Shown piece by piece: positions 10,319 to 19,536 of a stretch of 33,794 nt of DNA. Source of the DNA: Chara braunii (Eukaryota; Streptophyta; Charophyceae; Charales; Characeae); NCBI GenBank assembly GCA_003427395.1, contig BFEA01000420.1:765958-799751 (forward strand), written 5' to 3'. Position 1 is the stretch's first letter. Each line of letters starts with the position of its first letter. Below the pieces are notes generated by a model. The model ran no database searches and was not told where the DNA came from. It was given only the letters and a program-made list of their open reading frames with translations. A program made the translations under genes and the position numbers.

Positions 10319-12022
10319 TGATCGGGTTCTCTTAACTGATAGGCTCTTTCTCTGCTCTTGATCCACCTGACGAGTGTCTAACGTTGACATTGAATCGGTA
10401 AACTGAATCATCTCCTTTTAGTCACCCTTTATTAACTAGCATGAACTATTGCTAGTTGCGGTTGAGAAGCATTGATCACCCATTCGTCGACGACTATGAG
10501 ATGACTGTTTCAGGAATTTAAATGACTAAATTGGAAGATATCAAGGGGGTCTTGAGAGTAAAGGGTTATAGCTTACGAGGTAATGTGGAGTTCTGTGTTT
10601 CTTGCTCAACGGAAAAAACTAGTAAGCGGAAGAGTGAAAAGGAGGGGAAACAATTGTAAGTGTTTGAATCTCTGGACTTATTAGACAGGTTCCAGCCTGC
10701 TAGTCAGAGTCAATATAAAACCTTCCCCTTACACGGAGCAAGGAAAGGCGTGATCTTGATATCTCTCGGTGTGCGTATGGATGATGGATGGGCAAGAGAC
10801 AGCGTACCTTGAAGAGGGTCACTTATCTACTCGTAAAATATTTGTTGGATGGAGACTAAACCCATTAACGACCCGAGCTGATTGAGCCTACGCCGAACAA
10901 GCGAGAACTTAGGATGTCGTGTTTGGTCTCCCCTGACTAATTTGTTTGTTTGCTACACGCCCCTATTAGTGTGACTCTGTCTGCAATCGGTTTGCGAACT
11001 CTCGCCCATTCTTGAACACTATAATGAGATGAGGTCGACGTTGTCCTGTAATTTTCGGTGTGGAGTTCAAAAAAAAAAAAAAAAAAAAACAAGGGACATT
11101 AGAGCCGTCCTCTGTAGTGCAAAATCGAGGATCGGGTTTTCGACCACGGTATAAATAAGAAAGCAAACCTTCACTCGCGTTGTCTCGTGCTGAGAGAAAA
11201 TAAGATTCTTCTATGTTTATTCTTTTGTCCTATTTGGACCGCGAGTGCTTCCCTAAATTCAGTTCCAAACTTGGCAGTACTTCGAGCTATAGATGATAAG
11301 CATTTTACCCAGTACAAAAGTTGAGAAAAAGGTGGTCTTGAAGTGGACAGAAGAAAATACTGTAGTCGACGTCAACCTATTTGGCAAGAGTAGGGGAATC
11401 ACATTTAGATATGCGCTCAGAGCAACCACTCTGAGTCGGACCTGGACTTTGTACTCAAAATAGAGGTATTGGACTCTGAGGAACTTTATGCGTGAAAACA
11501 TCGTGTTTCTTACGGTCACGTCTAGAGCCGAGGCCGCGGACCTTCAGTACAAGGTGTTCTCCAGGGTATTTGTAATTAAGGATCATGTGCTCTGCATGAT
11601 ACCCTCTCCCTTGTTGAATGGTGTGAACAGGTTCCGTATATAAGAGGTAGGTGGTAACTCCAAACGGATGAACCATTGACCTCTGAGAACCCTTCGAGGG
11701 TCTTCTGGGTAGTCAGACCCCTATTCTCAACAACTACCTACCTAGCCGGTAATCGCAGCACATGACAAGTACCTCGGTTACTTATCTCGCTGTCTGTGTC
11801 AGTGTGGATAGACAATTGTTAACAAGCCTCAAAACTCAAGACTTCCCTCAAGAGCTCAAATCAAGAGGAGATAATTTTTATTTTTATTTTTTTTCTTTTG
11901 TGATTTTAAGAAGGCACTATTTCGATCAGTGAGCAACATCATTCACGCCTACGTCGTTACCAACTCCTACTTGAACATAGCCTTATCGGAGCTATACGCG
12001 GACTACTCTGTTCATTTTTTTT
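10319..12022. other. No gene seen
   Basis: Mixed-composition DNA with only short open frames. It holds a perfect 8-bp-arm hairpin at 10434-10457 (AACTAGCA/TGCTAGTT) and an A21 run at 11069-11089. I see no repeat family I can name. Confidence 0.4.
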
Positions 12023-12046
12023 TTGCTTTGGAGGGTGAAGAGAAAC

Positions 12047-12292
12047 ATGAAGGAAGACGAAATTCTAGTGATGAAATGTGGGATTGTTCTGGAAAAGCAA
12101 GAGAATTGGGAGGACCAAGCAGTTGAAGGCGCTTTTCCCTGTTTGGAACGAATGAAAGAAAGGGCTCTTGGGCAAGTGGAAAATCAGAAGTTTATCGAGT
12201 ATGTGATCTACTTTCACGAGTCAGACGGAAAACTACACAGCTCTTACTCGTCCCTAGAAACCATTGAGCAAACCAGGGTGGTGGTCCGCTGA
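12047..12292 (+). CDS. Hypothetical protein fragment, about 81 aa
   Basis: Not recognised. From ATG 12047 the frame reads MKEDEILVMKCGIVLEKQEN and ends ETIEQTRVVVR. The amino-acid mix looks protein-like (amphipathic, charged, few prolines), and no similar frame competes on minus. It lies about 300 bp upstream of the longer frame at 12589-13287, on the same strand but in a different phase. It could be an exon or a piece of the same decayed protein. It could also be chance. Confidence 0.25.
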   Translation: MKEDEILVMKCGIVLEKQENWEDQAVEGAFPCLERMKERALGQVENQKFIEYVIYFHESDGKLHSSYSSLETIEQTRVVVR

Positions 12293-12457
12293 AAACGAAA
12301 ATGGTTGAACTCTCATCTCAGAAGCCCTCTCTATCGCGCCAGCCTACAGTTGTCATCCGGTGATCTGTGAGTTTCTTCAGTACCTTGTTATCATAGGGAC
12401 GGTACTCAATGGTCTGCAATTCAGCAGCAATCAGCCTTTTGGGCTACTATAAAGCAT

Positions 12458-12530
12458 CAATCAGTATCCAATCAGTGTTCAATCAACATCCAATTAGCAT
12501 TAAATCAGTGCTCAAACAACATTCAATCAT
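12458..12530. repeat. 11-bp phased CAATCAG array, seven units
   Basis: Heptamers start at 12458, 12469, 12480, 12491, 12502, 12513 and 12524, an exact 11-nt pitch. They read CAATCAG, CAATCAG, CAATCAA, CAATTAG, AAATCAG, CAAACAA, CAATCAT, separated by variable 4-nt spacers. A TATA-like CTATAAAG lies just upstream at about 12447-12454, and another CCAATCAG occurs downstream near 12560. The array sits 58 bp before the ATG of the next coding-like frame. Confidence 0.8.
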
Positions 12531-12588
12531 CCGGGTCACTCAAACCTTTCTAGTCAGAACCAATCAGTTTTAGTACCCACTTCAGCAC

Positions 12589-13287
12589 ATGAGTACGGTT
12601 CAGTCATTTCCAGTCAATGGGTCCGTCTTGGCCGGACTTAACGTCATAGCCCTCAAAGATGCAGTCTGGTATCGATACGTCAGTGTAGTTGGCTTCAGAC
12701 AAGTAAACATATCTATGTTTGTTGTTCTCAGTAGTTTTGCAGCAGGCACCATCCTCGACCTGAGACTCTATGTGAAGAAAGGCAAGGAGACTCATGAGTA
12801 CTTCGATTCAATTTGGGTTGCTGCAGCCAAGTACTTAAAAGAGAAAGAGAAATAGTTAAAAGAAAATGGAGTAAGGCTAAATTGCAGTTTTGGACCAAAG
12901 TTCTACACTAACTACCCCAAGCCTCCGGTACCCTTCATTCTCACGGATGGCTCTAATTGGGGTGAACTGGTAGATTTGGCCAAGAGCTACATTTCCCCAG
13001 CAGTGATTGATTATGAGGCTGTGACAGAGCCTTCGGAGTTTAAGCATCTAAGACGAGGAATTTTCTCTCAGTCATATCTCCCCACATTATGGGAGGAATT
13101 TTGTGCTATGGTTGATTCCGTATCATGTGACTCAGATGGAAATGCTCAGAGCTTGCAGGCTTCAGGTGACTCTACATCAATAGGCCACAACCTCAGAGAG
13201 TACGGGGACATGGCCGAAAGTACAACGGACGGATGGTTAAATGAGAGATTAAGTGTGAAGGACAGAGGAATGAGTGATGACTCTTGA
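12589..13287 (+). pseudogene. Unknown protein, 233 codons with one in-frame stop
   Basis: From ATG 12589 the frame stays open for 233 codons except for one TAG at 12853-12855, inside a charged stretch (LKEKEK-stop-LKENGV). Such a length with a single stop is unusual in this stop-rich stretch and suggests a recently inactivated or exon-like coding sequence. Visible parts are a hydrophobic patch (VNISMFVVLSSFAAGTILDL), a Lys/Glu-rich helix (VKKGKETHEYFDSIW), a Pro-rich turn (YPKPPVPFILTDGSNWGEL) and a Ser/Asp-rich tail. I recognise no family or catalytic motif. It may be a gene fragment captured by the inserted block or an element-encoded protein. Confidence 0.4.
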
Positions 13288-13471
13288 CTAGTGCTGGCCT
13301 TGCTCTCTACACATGTACTTTCTGAGACTATTATAAGTCTTTATTCTTCCCTCACTTAACTTGCCTACTCGGGTCAGTCAGTCTTGCTCCTAGCACTGTC
13401 TTTGCTGATGATTGTATTCTTTGATGATTCTGTCGCAGTTCTCAATATTAAAAAATTGACAAATTGATGCA

Positions 13472-13734
13472 TGTATGACACGCCCGAATTTACGATTATT
13501 ATTTGCATGATACTTTGTTGTTCTGGATCAAAATAAAAGATTCCTAAGATCGGGGGCCGACGAAGACCGTAATTGAAGGGTCTCGCTCGAAGTCGGACGC
13601 ACACACCAGGAAGGGATTTGCTTTAATTAATTTATTTTATTTATTTTATTTATTGCAAACAACATCCAAACCCTACGTGACAGCCTGTTGGCTTTCTGGT
13701 TGCCTGAAGGGGCTCGACTGGAAAAAGTGTGACA
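13472..13734. mobile_element. LTR-like segment at right end of nested block
   Basis: It starts TGTATGACACGCCCGAAT and ends AAAAAGTGTGACA, so it has TG...CA termini. The TGACACGCCCGAAT head resembles starts seen in plant Ty3/gypsy LTRs. AATAAA is at 13532-13537. The right boundary coincides exactly with the return of integrase homology. No second copy was found at the left end of the block. Confidence 0.45.
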
Positions 13735-14799
13735 CCTCGCTTTACCAGCCGATTCTGGCGACGGCTCCACGAGGTATACGGCACCCAGCTCCGCTTCTCC
13801 TCGTCTTACCATCCCCAGATTGATGGTCAGACCGAGGTCACGAAAAGGACTCTCAGAGATATTCTCTGAAAGATTGTTCGTGACGACCAGTAGTGGGATC
13901 TTCATCTTGCCCATGTGGAGATAGCCTACAACCACGCCGTCTCGCCAGCCACGGGGATGTCGCCTTACTATTGCGACCTCGGCTATCACCCCCGTGTTCC
14001 CGCGGACTTCCTTCGACCGTCATAGATGCACCCCGACACGAGTTGTCCAGCGCTGGATAATTGGGTTGCACACATGACGTCGATCATGAAGACCGCACAT
14101 GAGCACATAGCCGCCTCCCAGACTCACATGGCCGCACGTGCGAACCGATCAAGGATGGATCATTCATTCAAAGTCGGTGATGATGTTCCTATCAACGCCC
14201 GCCACTTACATCTCGAAGCGGACATGCTTCGCAAGTTTCGGCGTCACTTCTTTGGCCCCTGCCGCATCCTCCAGGTCATCGGTTCTGATACGGCATCTAG
14301 CCCGGTCAGCTTCCGTGTGAAGTTGTCCGACTCCCTACGCCAGGCTCGTGTGCACGATGTCTACCACGTCTCGTTACTGCATCCTTACCGCAGATCACAT
14401 GAGCGTTTCGCTAAATGACCATACAAGCGCCCTCCACCCATCATGGTGGACGGCCACGAGGAGTTTCTCGTTTCAGACATCATTGGTCGCGGAGTCACCG
14501 ACGACAACCCTCCGCACGTCAAGTATCTCATACGTTGGAAGGGTTACCCTGATGAGGAGGCCACCTAGGAGCCCCTCGAGCACTTACAACATGCTTGCAT
14601 GTTGGTGTGTGCCTATGGCCATGCTCGTCGTGTTGGGTCGACTGCTCCCCCTCAGCCCACTGACCCTCCTCCTTCCCCCTCGGCTGAGGAGACCGATGAA
14701 GTCAAGCCTGTCCCATCTGAGGCAGACCTTCAGCAGCAGCCGGATGCTTCTGAGCGTCCATAGCGCACTCGTCGTCGTCCTGCTCGATACGACGACTGA
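13735..14799 (+). pseudogene. int: Ty3/gypsy integrase C-terminal part plus chromodomain
   Basis: The core resumes with PRFTSRFWRRLHEVYG and reaches HPQIDGQTEVTKR. The catalytic Glu is GAG at 13834-13836, 35 residues after the Asp at 6868 once the inserted block is ignored. It is followed by a GPY/F-like module (FFGPCRILQVIG) and the VHDVYHVSLLHPYR motif. A chromodomain follows at about 14458-14595 (EEFLVSDIIGRG; VKYLIRWKGYPDEEAT), whose role in chromoviruses is to guide insertion to marked chromatin. Premature stops are at 13867, 13891, 14023, 14416, 14566 and 14761. The one at 14566 replaces the conserved Trp (TGG to TAG). The frame ends RRRPARYDD at 14797-14799. Confidence 0.88.
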
Positions 14800-15230
14800 C
14801 TCTGATTTCTCTTCCCACGTCTTTGACTTCTCAGTACTCCATCCACACCAGTTTTGCTACTTCAGCTCGTCGACGTTGTGGCTCTTCCTCGACGGCATTC
14901 CGGACTTCTCATCATGGACGTCATCGGCAGCTTCATGGACTTCGTCACTATCAGCTCTGCCTACTTCATACGTCATCACTCTCTTACCACCTTACCCTGT
15001 ACAGTACCCTGGTTGTGTCGCATGATGGTCTCCCTTCACCGGGTTCCTCTAAGTTGGGCTCTCCTTTGGTATACGCATAGGCATCGAGACCGTAGCGTTG
15101 CCCTAGCTTCCCAGCTTACGGATTTAGCTCCGACTTCCCTCACTTTAGGAGTCATTTGCATGATTCCCTTACCGATCACCTTTCTACCCTCTGTCGGCCC
15201 TCACGCCCTAGTTAGGCAGTCTTGCATGCT
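14800..15230 (+). other. Retroelement 3' untranslated region
   Basis: Pyrimidine-rich sequence between the end of the chromodomain frame and the repeats preceding the putative 3' LTR. Open frames here (for example 14854-15306) overlap one another and have no recognisable domain. Confidence 0.5.
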
Positions 15231-15231
15231 T

Positions 15232-15326
15232 CATCTAGGTGAGCTGTGGTGGTCCGTGCTTCGTGCTCGGGAGAGGGCGGAGAGGATGAGTTGGAGGCGC
15301 ATCTAGGTGAGTTGTGGTGGTCCGTG
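15232..15326 (+). repeat. Direct repeat flanking the putative polypurine tract
   Basis: CATCTAGGTGAGYTGTGG followed by TGGTCCGTG occurs at 15232-15258 and again at 15300-15326 (offset 68), with one C/T difference. A related GTGGTGGTCCGTG recurs near 15612. Between the two copies is a purine-rich stretch (GGGAGAGGGCGGAGAGGATG, 15269-15288) that would suit a polypurine tract. Confidence 0.6.
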
Positions 15327-15691
15327 GGCAGTGTTGAGCTGTGGTTGTAGCGGGCCTCTGGTTGGCCTGTAAGACCAGCCACTTGGCCTGTTCTCACAGG
15401 GCTGTATTGTATTTGGGGTAGTCCAGTCCCGTCAGTCCGCTGGGGTATACCCCAGTTGTTATCTGTTTTCTGATTCATTCCACATCCACACACTTTGGAG
15501 TATGTGCGTTGGAGTCTAGCGTGGGAGTTGCGTTGTGCCATCTCGCTCCCCCTTCTTCGTTCGTCTCCATCTCTATCCCTGGCGGAGCACCACACCTGGT
15601 GGGTCCGCCACAGTGGTGGTCCGTGTGTCGTGGGCAGTGATGTGTGGTGGCCTGTAAAGTGTTGTGGATATGTCGAATCAAAGCCATTGAC
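15307..15691 (+). repeat. Putative 3' LTR (unpaired)
   Basis: It starts TGAGTTGTGGTGG right after the purine-rich tract and ends GCCATTGACA. It includes a perfect 16-bp palindrome at 15440-15455 (CTGGGGTATACCCCAG) and a nested hairpin at about 15583-15611 (GGCGGA/TCCGCC). No matching 5' copy is visible in the window, so this is inferred from position and TG...CA ends only. Confidence 0.3.
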
Positions 15692-16320
15692 AAAATGGGG
15701 GACCTAGGTCAGTATTACCACCCCCACCCTCCCCCAACGGTGCCCCCGCGTGAACACGATGTCCACTAATGTTTCCTGGCCTACGTCCCAGAAAGACAGG
15801 AATGGCCAGGACCTCGTGTCCCCAGTCAAATGGAACGGCAGGGTACGAGTCCACGCAGTAATAAAAGTGTGCCTAACATAAACATCCCCCCGTGCCCCAT
15901 GCCGCCCTGAGTTTTTATTGTCGTTTAGAACTCAGACCGCCATAAACCTGCGGTAAAATGTTTTTTCTACCTATTTGAAAGGCTACTTTTGACCTAGGAA
16001 CCGTTGCCTTTTTTTTTTAACTTCGCAGGAGGTGGTCACTTGAACTCATAAAGATCCAATAGAACAGACATTTTTTATTTTTTATTTTTTAGAGAAACCT
16101 CAATGAGGCGCGGTCACTTGCATGGGTGATAGAAGCAGCCCTTGCAAGTGGTCCCGGTTGGAGGGCTTGCTGGAAATGGGGTCCACATAGCGTTACCCTA
16201 GCGGCAAAATCTGCGAATTTTGTTATCCCGATTTTACCGAAATGCCTCCCCACCCAGTCAGATAGCGGCAGCAAATCACAAACTACACGAGCCAGACTTT
16301 CTGGCAATTGCCAAAATGGT
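15692..16320. other. No gene seen
   Basis: Contains C-runs, T-runs and short open frames only. I cannot assign any function. Confidence 0.4.
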
Positions 16321-16451
16321 GCCTCGCGTAGTCACAAGCGCGAGGCCCAAATCCTTCATCTCTTTTTTTCCCAACAAACTTCGTTCGAATTTCCTTTCAC
16401 GAAATCTCAAGTTGAAAAAAAAATTGCTACCACCTCCATAGGTGGTAGCAA
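16321..16451. repeat. Two perfect short hairpins
   Basis: The first has 8-bp arms (GCCTCGCG at 16321-16328, CGCGAGGC at 16339-16346). The second has 12-bp arms (TTGCTACCACCT at 16424-16435, AGGTGGTAGCAA at 16440-16451) with a CCAT loop. They lie next to the 3' end of the SINE described below and may be part of its insertion context. Confidence 0.7.
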
Positions 16452-16485
16452 AATGCCCTTCCCCGCGGCCCGGCAGGCCGCTGAC

Positions 16486-16765
16486 TTTTTTTTTTTTTTT
16501 TTTTTGAAACAGCCCCAGGTTGATGCTAGAGGAGCTGATAAGAACAGACTCCTCTAGCGCTTCCCCAGGAGGCTCCATCTGCTGGGAACCAGGTCCAGCT
16601 TCCCTTTACATTGAGCTTGTTTCTTGATAAGCTTGTACCAATATATGGTGATATTCTGCCTAGGGGTACCTTTTCCACCCACTGGAGGGCGCCTAATCAA
16701 GCCTGGGAACTTGAACCTAGTGCCCCTTAAGCATAATACTATATTGCTATTTCCTTACTCCTGCC
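16486..16765 (-). mobile_element. tRNA-derived SINE
   Basis: Read on minus: a Pol III A-box-like TAGCAATATAG (16749-16739), 32 nt start-to-start to a B box GGTTCAAGTTCCC (16717-16705), then a body with GGACCTGGTTCCCAGCA. Next comes a hairpin (GCTAGAGGAG/CTCCTCTAGC around TTCTTATCA), and the element ends in A20 (T-run at 16486-16505). A tRNA-like head with A/B-box spacing and a poly(A) tail is the hallmark of a SINE. A second copy of the body and tail is at 21100-21215. Exact ends and target-site duplication were not resolved. Confidence 0.6.
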
Positions 16766-18020
16766 CAAACCATTTCATTAGTACAATTGTTGTGGCCGCC
16801 GGGGGAAACATATCGGGAAATTCCCCTGGACTCTTCATCGGAATGTAGGGATTGACTTAAAGCCAGTCGTGGAACTCGAGTTTGCAGTCCTTGGCGAAGT
16901 CATTGCCTCCCTTTTCATTCCCTCTTTCACCAGGACAAACGGTGTGTGTCATCCTGCCGCCCCTTTCCCCTCCCAGCCAGTCTGCGCAGAAGATACTGAT
17001 TACTTTTGTAATATCTACTTTCTGTGTCAAATGTTTTATTTTTGCCTGTACTCTTTTTCATTGCACTCTTATTTCAGTTTATATGAACTGCCTGACTATT
17101 TTTGTCGCTTCCCTGTGACGCGTTAGCTTCCGGACCTACGCCATCTTCTAACCCCCCCCCCCCCTCCCCCTTCTCTTTGAATTTTTGTCGTCTTTTACAA
17201 ACAGGCTGAAGAGGCCCCTTTTTGTGTTTCCATGGATTAATACGCATTGTTCGTGATTGGAGAGACCCGTCCCTCTCAGGACCTTCATCATTTTGGGCCG
17301 CTTTTTGGAGTTCCATCCTTTTTGCAATTCAGGAAATACATGGGAAATATGCGCGCCTTAGCGAGCGCGCTAAGAATTTGGGTCGACGGTTAGGAATTCC
17401 GAAATAAACGGGACCTAACGTGTCCTTTCTTGTGCATGAATGTTCTCGATTTCGTCTTGGAAACTCGAGGAATTTTCGTATGAATCTGAATAGGCATAGG
17501 ATTTTTTCTCGTGTTCACTCTACGCGCGGATATGGTGTTTTCCAATTTTTAAATTAACGTAGGACTCTGAACGAGCTATAACTGTTTTGGTGCCCTTTTT
17601 GCCTCCGCATTGGCGCCATGCATACGAATTTCCCCCCTCCCCGCTTCCCTCGCTACCTTCGACACTCTCTTCTTCGCGCTCACGCTCCTCTCTCTGTAAA
17701 CGTTTTTCATCTCTCTCTTGCCTCGTGCGCCTTTTCTCTTTCTTGATCGCCTGAATCTTGGTCCCGTTTCACGCTATCCTTCGCGCCCTTCTTCTCCCCA
17801 CTCTAATCCTCAATACCCTGTCAATTTTCTCCTCCTCCCCTCTAGCCAAGGGGATGCGCCGTGTAAGAAGGAAATCCCTGTTACACGACGATTCTGATTT
17901 GTTACGACTGGGCTCCGAAGGATCAACATGACTTTCCTTGGGCGATTATCCCAGAGCTTTCCCTTACCCAACCCCACCTCGGTCTTAATCCTTCCTAGCA
18001 TCGATTTCCTTTTCCGCAGC
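16766..18020. other. No gene seen; CT-rich stretch
   Basis: Contains a hairpin at 17357-17374 (CTTAGCG/CGCTAAG), a C-run near 17150, and a pyrimidine-rich stretch from about 17630 to 17840 leading to a TATA-like box. Open frames are short and lack recognisable motifs. Confidence 0.4.
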
Positions 18021-18027
18021 TATAAAT
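18021..18027 (+). promoter_or_regulatory. TATA-like box in a CT-rich promoter-like region
   Basis: TATAAAT follows about 400 bp of pyrimidine-rich DNA and is followed by CCTCTCTCTCAAC about 25 nt downstream, which could act as an initiator. No convincing coding sequence follows, because a MITE begins at 18163. Weak. Confidence 0.25.
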
Positions 18028-18162
18028 TTCGCAAGCGCGTCTGAAAACCTCTCTCTCAACTTACCGGCCAGCTTCTGGAAAGCAGTGGCTAGATGGTACG
18101 TGTGAAGATGCGAGTTGAAAAGTCCTGACGGGCTGACTGTAGTCTTTTTCTTCGTGCTGTAA

Positions 18163-18589
18163 GGGTCTCACCACACTACTCCCGACTTGGAGAAAAATTT
18201 TGGGAGTACTCTCGAATGTCCAAAGACGATAAAATTCATTCGGGAGTGCGCTTCACTACACTGCACTCCTGACTTGGGGCGCTCTCCGATTTGGAGGTTA
18301 GGAGGCGCACTTCAGACAGAGACTGTTCAACACTGTCCAGCATGTGGCGACAAAAACTGTGAGGAGAACGCTTGTCTACACAAGAGTTCTCCGGCGGCAC
18401 ACAGGCCTCCGCGAGAGGTCTTCCGAAAATTGCCTTTTACAGGCGGGAGGCTCAAGTGATTTCGGGAGTGCTCTAAGGAGCCACATTCTGACAACTCCCG
18501 AATTGAATCTTACGGGTTGAACTCGGAAGTTGGTGTAGCGACATTGCACTCCCGAAAATGGCCAGGTCGGGAGTAGTGTGGCGAAGCCC
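18163..18589. mobile_element. MITE, PIF/Harbinger (Tourist)-like, with TAA duplications
   Basis: Terminal inverted repeats match at 24 of 28 positions, all differences being transitions. They run GGGTCTCACCACACTACTCC on the left and GGGCTTCGCCACACTACTCC as the reverse complement of the right. The element is flanked by TAA at 18160-18162 and 18590-18592. A 3-bp TAA/TTA duplication with GGG-starting inverted repeats is typical of PIF/Harbinger MITEs. The interior carries more copies of CACTCCYGA/TCGGGAGTG in both orientations. There is no transposase, so it is non-autonomous. Confidence 0.8.
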
Positions 18590-18592
18590 TAA

Positions 18593-19536
18593 GGGCCTCG
18601 TTAGACACTCCTTAGGTCGTCCTTGGGGTCCGCGGACGACTTCTTGGGGGAAATCGCTTTGAGGACGGTTCGTCGGGGCCCTCCCACGACACGTTTAATA
18701 CGATTATATGTGGCCGCACAGGGTTTGTCTGTCTTCTGACTTCGGATGTCCGCCCAGAAGGCGTGGAGGTCCAGAAAGTGAACGTCGCGGGGATGTGAGG
18801 GGCCCCAGAAAAAAAAAGGAATGCGGGAGCATCCTTGTTCGAAATTTGGAATTTGAAATGGTGGCGCGTTGACGACGTCGACGCGATGCACGAGTGGGGC
18901 ATCGAAGGGGCAGTGCGGTGAGTGCAATCTTCGCGACTCCCGATTGGGTTCGCCATCTCCTCATGTACGTCTATTTGTCGATGCTCTCGGAAAGCTTGTA
19001 GTGGAGGTTGTGGCAAGCGAACAGGAACATGCCGCGAGGGGTTGCTGCTTGAACGCACGTGGCAGGGTCGAATGCCAGCGGTTGTCAGCGGAGATGTTTG
19101 TTGGTGAAGTTCTCCTCTTAATTTCACGACTGCAGAAACGCATAGTGTGAACCACTCCAGTTACGATCGCGGAGGTGAAGACGGGGGGCATTCTTCGAAG
19201 CTCCGTTGTCGTGTTCATGGAGCGCTGAAGGGTTATCGTGAACATGGTCGCGCAGTGTTGACGTCCACTGAGAAGACAACTGCCGTGGCGCTTGGGATGG
19301 CCGTGGTAATCCGTAGCCAAGTGGAGAGAGCGACAAGGCGCATAAAGGCTACGATTTCGAAGTGGCGCCAGAGGAAGTTGGTGTAAAGGGTGGTCGGCGC
19401 CCCGGACTTTGTTAGCACTTCGGAGGTCATCGTTCAACTGTGTGCAGCAATACTGTGCGGTGTGGTCCCTCGGGCGACTCCACGGTGGTGGATGAAGCGG
19501 AGAACAGGCGATACTTAGGAAGATTTGCAGGACCCT
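18593..19536. other. No supported gene; overlapping open frames on both strands
   Basis: Frames of 93-171 codons exist on both strands (for example 18869-19150 plus; 18961-19437 and 18612-19127 minus). The plus frame 18869-19150 (RLFVDALGKLVVEVVASEQE) is slightly more protein-like and could be the remnant of an element protein. None shows a domain I recognise. Confidence 0.3.

Larger units (their letters stand above)
6877..13734. mobile_element. Nested foreign block inside the integrase
   Basis: Integrase homology stops after GAC at 6874-6876 and resumes in the correct frame at 13735. The block can be read as TGTC (6881) to GACA (13734), with flanks CCGC on the left and CTCGC on the right, an imperfect target-site duplication at best. 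The right 263 bp look like an LTR, but the left end is not the same sequence, so this is not a simple intact LTR element. It may be a truncated or composite insertion, several nested events, or in part an assembly join. Coding-like stretches inside are on plus. Confidence 0.65.
1648..15691 (+). mobile_element. Degenerate Ty3/gypsy chromovirus, interrupted by a nested insertion
   Basis: Domain order on plus is gag with CCHC knuckle, aspartic protease, RT, RNase H, HHCC zinc region, integrase core, GPY/F-like module, then chromodomain. That order defines the chromovirus branch of Ty3/gypsy (Metaviridae) elements. The integrase is split at 6876/13735 by about 6.86 kb of unrelated DNA. There are at least five frameshifts and eight premature stops. 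Several stops fit CGA-to-TGA or TGG-to-TAG changes, as expected from decay of methylated cytosine. A purine-rich tract at 15267-15298 and a TG...CA segment at 15307-15691 may be the polypurine tract and 3' LTR. No matching 5' LTR is visible, so the outer limits are approximate. The element cannot be autonomous. Confidence 0.85.

Noticed and set aside
12458-12530. CRISPR array
   Set aside because: The repeated unit is only 7 nt with 4-nt spacers, in a eukaryotic context, and there are no cas genes.
18612-19437. 171- and 158-codon minus frames
   Set aside because: They overlap each other and a plus frame of similar quality, have no recognisable motif, and the composition is neutral.
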